Assembly: GCA_000277445.1 (NCBI GenBank)
Contig: AJWJ01000331.1
Coordinates: 1-25,773, forward strand
Reading direction: 5' to 3'
Source: Polysphondylium violaceum
Taxonomy: Eukaryota; Evosea; Eumycetozoa; Dictyosteliales; Dictyosteliaceae
Length of the DNA stretch: 25,773 bases
In this document: positions 19,142 through 25,773 of the stretch, in pieces
How positions within the stretch are numbered: the first letter of the stretch is position 1
Layout: each line of letters begins with the position of its first letter
The notes under the pieces: model-generated
Database searches by the model: none
Seen by the model: only the letters and a program-made list of their open reading frames with translations
What the model was told of the DNA's origin: nothing
Made by a program: the position numbers and the translations under genes

Positions 19142-19315
19142 CTATATATAGAATGGATGTGTGCTGATTACTCTTCCAATCAATTTCCTTGTGGTGTCAT
19201 CTGGGTGTATGGATAGTTTGATTTTAATAGGTCTTGAGGTTAAAGAGGTATAGATATGTGGTTTGATTGTAATTGATAATTGAGGTCCTGGCAATATCAA
19301 TGGGAGGGTATAACA
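19142..19315 (-). pseudogene. 3' end remnant of an unidentified minus-strand gene
   Basis: On the minus strand 58 codons are open from 19315 to a TAG at 19142-19144: LPLILPGPQLSITIKPHIYT..SRPIKIKLSIHPDDTTRKLIGRVISTHPFYI. The composition is protein-like with alternating hydrophobic positions as in beta-strands, and no such frame is expected by chance in this AT-rich spacer. No start and no recognised family; it may be the last part of an exon carried in by rearrangement. Confidence 0.4.
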
Positions 19316-19360
19316 TCAGACTTCAGCTTTCGATCTATATGCAGTTCTTGCTGATCAACT

Positions 19361-19470
19361 ATTATTAAAAGATTGAATAAAATTTTTTTATAATAATTAA
19401 TATTAATGAATGGTGCAATATTGTAAAAAATAAAATTTAAGAAAATATCTGAAGTTGAAAAAACCTTTTT
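19361..19470. pseudogene. FNIP 3' end, second fold-back fragment
   Basis: 19361-19414 is the reverse complement of the end of the FNIP coding region (compare 13413-13475, ATTATTATGAAAAAAATTTT and CATTCATTAATA). From about 19415 the same end follows in direct orientation (CAATATTGTAAAAAATAAAATTT..GAAGTTGAAAAA). The sequence thus folds back on itself. Confidence 0.75.
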
Positions 19471-19530
19471 TGAGATATGCCCAAAGATTCTCCAAAAATT
19501 TGGCCATGAAAATTTTCATTGTTGATGCAT

Positions 19531-19600
19531 TAGAAAAAATAGAGTTTATTCATTGTTTGTTTTTCATATCATACTACTAATACTATTTGTAACATTTCAC
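19531..19600 (+). promoter_or_regulatory. Conserved 5' leader of RBCC copy C
   Basis: TAGAAAAAATAGAGTTTATTCATTGTTTGTTTTTCATATCATACTACTAATACTATTTG aligns with the other leaders. Confidence 0.45.
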
Positions 19601-22145
19601 ATGTCTGATAAATCATTAATTTGTAAATGTTGTTCACCCCCTCGATATTATGAATCACCTGTGTTGTTGAGTGTGTGTGATCATATTGTGTGTAGACATA
19701 CTGTTGTGCAGTTTGGTAATACCTATTTCCTATGTCCTTTGTGTAAGAGTAGTAGTGGTCAACTTGACACAGAGTCTGGTAGAGTGGGTGATATTTTGAA
19801 AGAAATAGAGAGCAAATATATATGTAAACTGCACAATAAAGATATTTGTCATATATGCTGGACCTGTAACACACTTATGTGTGATTTATGTAATTATGAA
19901 GATTGTAACGAGTATCCTCATGATAGAAAGAAATTATTAGATTGTATAAACCTTCTGAACATACTAGACGAGAATATCAAAAAGTTTATGCAAGATAATA
20001 CAATTAAAATACAAGATAATCTATCTCACTTTGCACAAGAGATTAGAAATAATGAACAAATAATCACAAGATTAAGAGAATTAAAACAACATATAAAAGA
20101 TAGATTAAATAATCATTATTTACAATCACTAGAAACAGAGTTTAGTATTTTAGAGAATCGTATATCATCTTCAATCAATCAACTCACTGAAACAAAACAA
20201 ACTATCAATGATTATCTCAACAATTTCAACACAAAGAAATCAGCCACACAATTACTTGTTCAAGTATTAGATTGGTTTAAAGAAAAGAATAGTGTTTGTA
20301 GTTATAAAATATATTCATCAACAACATTTCAAGAATATGATATCATAGATCAATTACTCAATAGTTATTATCAATCACAACAACCACTCACTCCAACAAT
20401 ATTTAAAGAAAATGGTTTTATACATCGATTGCTCAATCGTTTTTATAAACCACAAAAACATTCACTGACACCATCAGATAAACAACAACAACAATTTAAA
20501 AACACATTAAAACAATGTATAGATATCAAAGAATCAATAGATACGAGACCGTTACTATGTTATCCAATTATAAACTCTTATAAATTCTTTAATTTACCTA
20601 AACATCCAATTGTTGAACCAATCATTAATAGTCAATTAGATTTATTCTTAAATAGTAAAACAACACCAATGAAGAATAATAATATTAATAATAAGAATGA
20701 TAATAACAATTATAATGTATTCCATATCCTTAATGTGCCTTTCAATGATCGTGTAACAAGATTATTTTATTTAATATCAAAATCAAAGTTTCAATTTAAA
20801 TATCTATTCTTTGTAAAAATATTGGATGATTACAAGAATATATTGATAAAGTTAGATAAAAACTTTTCACATTCAGCAATTGTTGGTGATAGGCAATTAA
20901 TAGATTTATTCAATAGTCATGTTAATAATTTAACATCAGTATTAATAATTTATAATGTTTATTTTTATGATAGAAATAAATATGAAATACAATATAAAAA
21001 TAGTAATATTAAAACAATAATCATTTCAGATTCAGATTTCAAAGCCGATCATCCAAACGTTAATATATTTGGTCAACATGTTTTGGAACCATTAAGTAAT
21101 GAAGGTTTGGAATTATTATTCAACTATTTAACGGATTCTATCGTTTCAAAAGATGACATATTCTACAAGCCATTAATGTTTATCATCACTCAAGATGATC
21201 TAAAATTCATGATTAAACATTGCAAAGATATAAGAAACAAAACAAAAACTCCAAATGATATCATCTATAGTAGATTGTAAGTATAATTATAATAGATACC
21301 GTATGGGAGTACTGACAATATATTTTAAATATTAAACACCTAGATCAAATGCCACTATTGATAGAGTACCAAATGAAATAAAAGCAGAAAACTTAGTTTT
21401 CAAATTCCCAGTTGGTGAAATGTTATGTTCATTCGAAGTTAATTATTTCAAAAGTCAAACTAAACAAAATAATGAATGGGTACCAATAACAATAATGCAA
21501 TCACCAAACGAATGTACAGATCCTTATCAACTCATATTAACATCAGAGTATGCACAAATCATTGTCAACAATAACAACAATGGTGACTTGTATAATATAA
21601 AATTTGACTTACGTTTTAAAAAGATTTGTTACAATTTACACTATGATGGGTGCATAAATCTCATTCCTCTATCTGGCACATTCGAATCACGATCACAAGG
21701 AATCCAATCACTATCATTATCCAATTGTTTTGGCTCAATATTATACCGACCAACTCAGGATTATAACAGTTTTTTTATTGAAATCGATGCCATTGGATAT
21801 AGTTTCAGTACAAACAACAATAACAACAACAATCAAAATTTTGAAAAAAGAATTGCAATTAGATTGGTACATGGAGGAAGGAGTATCAGTTTTATCAACA
21901 TCGAGGACACTATTCATTTAATTGGTGGTGTGAAGTTTATCAACGATACAGATCATACATTGATAATAACATCAAGATATTCAAGATTTGCAAACAATAA
22001 TCAACTCATATTCAAATGTAAAGATAATAAACCCATTCTAGATACAGGTAATTTGAGTGGAAATCTATGTGGTGGTGTTATTTTAAAAGATGGTACTATT
22101 ATCTATTTTGATATTCCTGCATATTATAATAAAAAAATAAAATAA
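19601..22145 (+). CDS. RBCC/TRIM-like protein, copy C, two exons
   Basis: Exons 19601-21276 and 21344-22145 join in phase 2 to give about 825 residues. The ATG is chosen because MSDKSLICKCCSPPRYY aligns with copies B and D; the frame is open further upstream but has no ATG. RING-like Cys/His ligands are all kept as in B, with one extra residue before the last pair ('TYFLCPLCKSSS'). B-box: CKLH..CWTC..CDLC and one terminal His (YPHDRKK). The coiled coil is as in B. It carries one FKE(Y/N) duplication in the spacer like B, but neither the HPIV duplication nor the 7-residue units. The exon 2 domain is complete and ends ..DIPAYYNKKIK. It follows a scrambled FNIP fragment instead of an FNIP gene. 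Function unknown. Confidence 0.85.
21277..21343 (+). other. Intron of RBCC copy C (67 nt)
   Basis: Donor GTAAGT at 21277, acceptor CACCTAG ending 21343. Joins '..IIYSRL' to 'SNATIDRVPNEIKAEN' in frame. The stop read without splicing overlaps the donor (GTAA). Confidence 0.85.
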
Positions 22146-22451
22146 AATATAGACAACTAAATACTACAATGTTTAAAATATTATTTCTATTTAAAACAAT
22201 ATTTTTGAATAACTCCTAAAGTGTAATCTCTGTTTACACATTTTTATGGATTTTAATAGCTATGATATTATCGGCTCTACATCAAAGTATTAGTTTCTAA
22301 TCCTTATAAGTGCTGTCGACTTTACTTTTCATAGAGTTATAGTAACTCCTTTATTGGTGGAGTCAATTTTAAGAAATCTATTCATTTTTCTTACAAATAT
22401 TAAGATGAATTGGTTTTTTTTTGTAAAAAAATGTGTGTTGCTTTAATGTTA
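22146..22451. other. Spacer between RBCC copies C and D
   Basis: Contains the 3' flank of C, homologous to that of B, but interrupted: an 8-bp direct repeat TAACTCCT (22210-22217 and 22343-22350) brackets 125 bp that are absent at the matching place behind copy B. No FNIP remnant is visible here, unlike before the other copies. No gene seen. Confidence 0.45.
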
Positions 22452-22528
22452 TGTGTGATCATTGAAAAAATATACTTTATTCATTGTTTGCTTTTCATAT
22501 CATACTACTACTATTTATAATATTTCAC
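22452..22528 (+). promoter_or_regulatory. Conserved 5' leader of RBCC copy D
   Basis: TGTGTGATCATTGAAAAAATATACTTTATTCATTGTTTGCTTTTCATATCATACTACTACT aligns with the leader of copy A and the others. Confidence 0.5.
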
Positions 22529-25116
22529 ATGTCTGATATATCATTAATTTGTGAATGTTGTTCACCACCTCGATATTATGAATCACCTGTGTTGTTGAGT
22601 GTGTGTGATCATATTGTGTGTAGACATACTGTTGTGCAGTTTGGTGATACATATGTTTGTCCTTTGTACACGTGTCAGAGTATTAGTGATCAACTTGACA
22701 CAGAGTCTGATAGAGTGTGTGATATTGTAAATAAAATAGAGAGAGAATTTATATGTAAACTGCACAATAAAGATATTAGTTATGTATGCTCGACCTGTAA
22801 CACACCTCAGTGTGATTTGTGTAATCATGAAGATTGTTCTGGTCTTGAAACAAAGGGATTATTTGATTATATAAACGTTTTGGATATATTAGACGAGAAT
22901 ATCAAAAAGTTTATGCAAGATAATACAATTAAAATACAAGATAATCTAGGTCACTTTGAACAACAGATTAGAAATAATAAACAAATAATCACAAGATTAA
23001 GAGAATTAAAAGAATATATAAAGAATAGATTAGATAATCATTATCTACAATCACTAGAAACAGAGTTTAGTATTTTAGAGAATCGTATATCATCTTCAAT
23101 CAATCAACTCACTGAAACAAAACAAACTATCAATAATTATCTCAACAATTTCAAAACAAAGAAATCAACAACACAATTACTTGTTCAAGTATTAGATTGG
23201 TTTAAAGAAAAGAATAGTGCTTGTAGTTATAAAATATATTCATCAACAACATTTAAAGAATATGATATCATAGATCAATTACTCAATAGTTATTATCAAT
23301 CACAACATTCACTCACTCCAAAAACAACACCACCAACAGATCAACAACAACAATTTAAAAACACATTAAAACAATGTATAGAAATCAAAGAATCAATAGA
23401 TACTAGACCATTAATATGTTATCCGATTATAAACTCTTATAAATTCTTTAATTTACCTAAACATCCAATTGTTGATCAAATCAATAATAGTCAATTAGAT
23501 TTATTCTTAAATAGTAAAACAACACCAAGGAAGAATAATAATGAGAATGATAATAATAGTAATAATAACATCGACAATGTATTCCATATCCTTAATAATG
23601 ACTCCTATCATGTAACAAGATTATTTTATTATATATCAGAATCAAAGTTTCAATTTAATTATCTATTCTTTGTTCAAACATTGGATGATTACAAGAATAT
23701 ATTGATAAAGTTAGATAAAAACTTTTCACATTCAGCAATTGTTGGTGATAGGCAATTAATAGATTTATTCAATAGTCATGTTAATAATTTAACATCAGTA
23801 TTAATAATTTATCATCGTGATTTTTATGATAAATATAAATATGAAATACAATATAAAAATAGTAATATTAAAACAATTATCATTACCAATGATTCAGATT
23901 TCAAATCCAATCATCCAAACGTTAAAATATTTGGTCAACATGTTTTGGAACCATTAAGTAATGAAGGTTTGGAATTATTATTCAACAATTTAACAGATTC
24001 TATCGTTTCAAAAGATGACATATTCTACAAGCCATTAATGTTTATCATCACTCAAGTTGATCTGGAAGTCATGATTGAACATTGCAAAGATATAAGAAAC
24101 AAAACAAGAACACCAAATGACATCATTTATAAAGAATTGTAAGTATAATGATGATAAATACCGTATGGTAATACTGACAATAAACATATTTTAAAAATTA
24201 AACTAGATCAAATGGCTCTGTGACGATAGCGCCAAATGAAATAAAACCAGAAAAGATAATCTTCCAATTCTCAAGATCTTATGCCACTTTTACGATAGCA
24301 CCAAGTGAAATAAAACCAGAAAAGATAATATTCAAATTCCCAGTCTGTGAAATGTTATGTTCATTCGAAGTTAATTATTTAAAAAGTCAAACCAAACAAA
24401 ATAATGAATCGGTACCAATAACAATAATGCAAGAACCAAAACAATGTACAAATCCTTATCAACTCATATTCACATCAGAGTATGCACAAATCATTGTCAA
24501 CAATAAGACCAATGGTGACGTGTATAATATAAAATTTGACTTACTTTTTATAAAGGCTTGTTACAAGTTGCACGATAGAGAAATGTGCATAAATCTCATT
24601 CCTCTATCAGGTACACTCGAATCACGATCACAAGGCATCCAATCACTATCATTATCAAATTGTTTTGGCACAATTTTATACCGACAATCAACGAAGTATT
24701 ATCATAAAATATCTGAAAAAAAAATTGAAATCGATGCCATTGGATATAGTTTCAGTACAAACAACAATAACAATAACAATCAAAACTCTGAAAAAACAAT
24801 TGCAATTAAATTGGAATCTGGAAAAAAGAGAATCAATTTTATCAACGTTGAGGGCAATATACATTTCATTGGTGGCGTGAAGTTTATCAAAGATACAGAT
24901 CATACATTTATAATAACATCAAAATATTCAAGATTTGCAAACAATAATCAACTCATATTCAAAAATAAAGACAATCAACCCATTCCAGATAGAGGTAGCT
25001 TGAATATTAGTGGAAATCTATGTGGTGATATTATTTTAAAAGATGGAACTATTATCTCTTTTGATATTCCTGCATATATTAATAGAAAAATAAGAAATAA
25101 ATTAAATAAAATATAG
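22529..25116 (+). CDS. RBCC/TRIM-like protein, copy D, two exons, altered zinc ligands
   Basis: Exons 22529-24138 and 24207-25116 join in phase 2 to give about 839 residues. The overall plan is that of B and C, but the last RING-like pair reads C-P-L-Y-T-C, changing the usual C-x2-C spacing to C-x4-C. The B-box keeps CKLH and C-x2-C pairs (CSTC, CDLC) yet lacks the terminal His (..EDCSGLETKG). Zinc binding of both modules may therefore be altered. Coiled coil intact. The spacer is short, with no FKEY duplication. Exon 2 begins with a 69-bp tandem duplication (24223-24291 and 24292-24360) that doubles the TIAPxEIKPEKI segment, then has the usual beta-rich domain with an Asn run. It is the copy nearest the tRNA gene and closest to pseudogene E at its N-terminus. 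Confidence 0.85.
24139..24206 (+). other. Intron of RBCC copy D (68 nt)
   Basis: Donor GTAAGT at 24139, acceptor AACTAG ending 24206; joins '..IIYKEL' to 'SNGSVTIAPNEIKPEK' in frame, same phase as in B and C. Confidence 0.85.
24223..24360 (+). repeat. 69-bp in-frame tandem duplication in copy D exon 2
   Basis: ACGATAGCGCCAAATGAAAT.. at 24223 recurs as ACGATAGCACCAAGTGAAAT.. at 24292. The unit encodes 23 residues. Copies A, B and C have one unit. Confidence 0.85.
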
Positions 25117-25226
25117 ACTTATTACACTCATATTCAAGCTATATCTATTTATACTTGTAATGGGGTCTTAGATTACGATTTTTTTTGAACAATGATTGAT
25201 GAATTGACAGCAATCTTATTTTAAAT

Positions 25227-25261
25227 ATTAAATTTCACATCTCAAAAGTGGGAAATTTAAT
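25227..25261. repeat. 10-bp perfect inverted repeat
   Basis: ATTAAATTTC at 25227-25236 and its reverse complement GAAATTTAAT at 25252-25261 are separated by 15 nt. AT-rich, so chance is possible. Confidence 0.4.
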
Positions 25262-25341
25262 TGTAAAAATCATTTTTATGAAAACTATAAATATGATTAA
25301 AAAATAAATATTATTTTCATATTTATTAAAATTTTTAATAG

Positions 25342-25370
25342 AAACTAAAGATAGTATCTATCTTTAGTTT
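25342..25370. repeat. 13-bp perfect hairpin with TAT loop
   Basis: AAACTAAAGATAG (25342-25354), loop TAT, then the exact reverse complement (25358-25370). The perfect 13-bp stem with a 3-nt loop is unlikely to be chance. Its role is unknown. Confidence 0.7.
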
Positions 25371-25524
25371 TGGTCCAATATATGATACACATGAATGACA
25401 ATAAAACACAAAAAATCCAAAAGGCTTCTATTGTGGTGAGAAGGAGTGCGCAAAACCGACTGGATCTGTTGATCTTTATTGTAATAGGAATAAATAACCC
25501 TATTAATTAACTATAATCATCTCT

Positions 25525-25535
25525 GGATTTGAACT
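25525..25535 (-). promoter_or_regulatory. Possible external B box of the tRNA-Lys gene
   Basis: Minus strand reads AGTTCAAATCC, which fits the pol III B-box consensus GGTTCGANTCC at 9 of 10 specified positions apart from the allowed G/A change. It lies 134 bp downstream of the tRNA 3' end in the same orientation. Dictyostelid tRNA genes are known to carry such an external B box about 100 bp downstream. Confidence 0.4.
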
Positions 25536-25668
25536 CTTTTGTGGTCAATCCATGACTAACTGGAAAAATCTTTTATAAAAATATTTTTACAAAATAAAAA
25601 CATTTTCATGATGTTTTTATTTATACATGTATAAATCCCGACAAATGAAAAATTTAAATTAAAAGATT

Positions 25669-25741
25669 CGCCCAAAGGGGGGCTCGAACCCCCGACCACA
25701 AGGTTAAAAGCCTTGCGCTCTACCGACTGAGCTATCTGGGC
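25669..25741 (-). tRNA. tRNA-Lys(UUU)
   Basis: On the minus strand the gene runs from GCCCAGA (25741) to ..TTTGGGC with discriminator G at 25669, 73 nt, no intron. The 7-bp acceptor stem has one G-U pair; the D arm contains TAGCTCAGTCGGTAGAGC (A box), the anticodon arm is AAGG-CTTTTAA-CCTT with anticodon TTT, and the T arm contains GGTTCGAGCCC (B box). CCA is not encoded. A TTTT pol III terminator follows at 25664-25661. Only about 30 bp of upstream flank is visible, so tRNA-targeted mobile elements cannot be judged on that side; none is seen downstream. Confidence 0.97.
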
Positions 25742-25773
25742 TTGGATAAAAATAGCCAACCAATCGATGATTT

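Larger units (their letters stand above)
25117..25668. other. Intergenic region between RBCC copy D and tRNA-Lys
   Basis: AT-rich, no protein gene supported. It holds two inverted repeats (25227-25261 and 25342-25370) and a B-box-like motif on the minus strand (25525-25535), described separately. Confidence 0.5.

Noticed and set aside
25371-25520. Small nucleolar RNA or dictyostelid class I RNA
   Set aside because: No C/D box pair, no class I 3' motif and no ACCCATAA-type upstream element could be found.
25500-25570. Second, degenerate tRNA around GGATTTGAAC
   Set aside because: Neither flanking T stem nor acceptor or anticodon stems can pair; better explained as an isolated external B box.
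25556-25759. Minus-strand open frame of 67 codons across the tRNA
   Set aside because: The stretch SVERKAFNLVVGGSSPPLG is the typical translation of a tRNA gene, not a protein.
25669-25773. tRNA-targeted retroelement insertion next to tRNA-Lys
   Set aside because: No element ends or reverse-transcriptase-like sequence in the visible flanks; only about 30 bp of upstream flank is available.

Overview
The window looks like AT-rich nuclear DNA from a dictyostelid social amoeba. The evidence is very high A+T outside genes, short AT-rich introns of about 58-71 nt with GTATGT/GTAAGT donors, Asn- and Gln-rich low-complexity runs inside proteins (AAT and CAA repeats), FNIP/LRR-like and ankyrin-like proteins with the usual dictyostelid N-terminal module, and a eukaryotic tRNA-Lys(UUU). 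The genus cannot be fixed from the sequence alone.

Left part (1-6180), ordinary genes: a HTATIP2/TIP30-like NAD(P)-binding protein whose first codon lies outside what can be seen (about 134-793); a two-exon beta-mannosidase of glycoside hydrolase family 2 (1049-3800); and, convergent to it with only 16 bp between the stop codons, an intronless ankyrin-like dictyostelid protein on the minus strand (6177-3817). A short intergenic region separates the latter head-to-head from an FNIP-repeat gene (6361-8334, probably with a one-codon first exon).

Right part (8400-25120), a young gene cluster: four full-length copies (A 9250-11892, B 13871-16524, C 19601-22145, D 22529-25116) and one broken copy (E, 17577-18757) of a RING-like / B-box / coiled-coil protein resembling animal TRIM (RBCC) proteins, with a long C-terminal part of unknown fold. 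In B, C and D the gene has two exons joined in the same phase by a 67-71 nt intron; copy A reads through the intron in frame. The first four RBCC loci in order (A, B, E, C) each follow a complete, deleted, truncated or scrambled copy of the FNIP gene. This suggests that the ancestral duplicated unit was FNIP + RBCC, and that FNIP copies decayed while RBCC copies were kept. Further pieces of the RBCC gene, the ankyrin-like gene and two unidentified genes are scattered between units, some inverted.

Right end: a tRNA-Lys(UUU) gene on the minus strand (25741-25669) with a possible external B box 134 bp downstream and two hairpins further on.

The most interesting feature is the RBCC array: TRIM-like architecture, copy-specific in-frame tandem expansions in spacer regions, mosaic copies, and an intron apparently converted to coding sequence in copy A. 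Its function cannot be read from sequence; a recognition or ubiquitin-ligase role is only an inference from the architecture.
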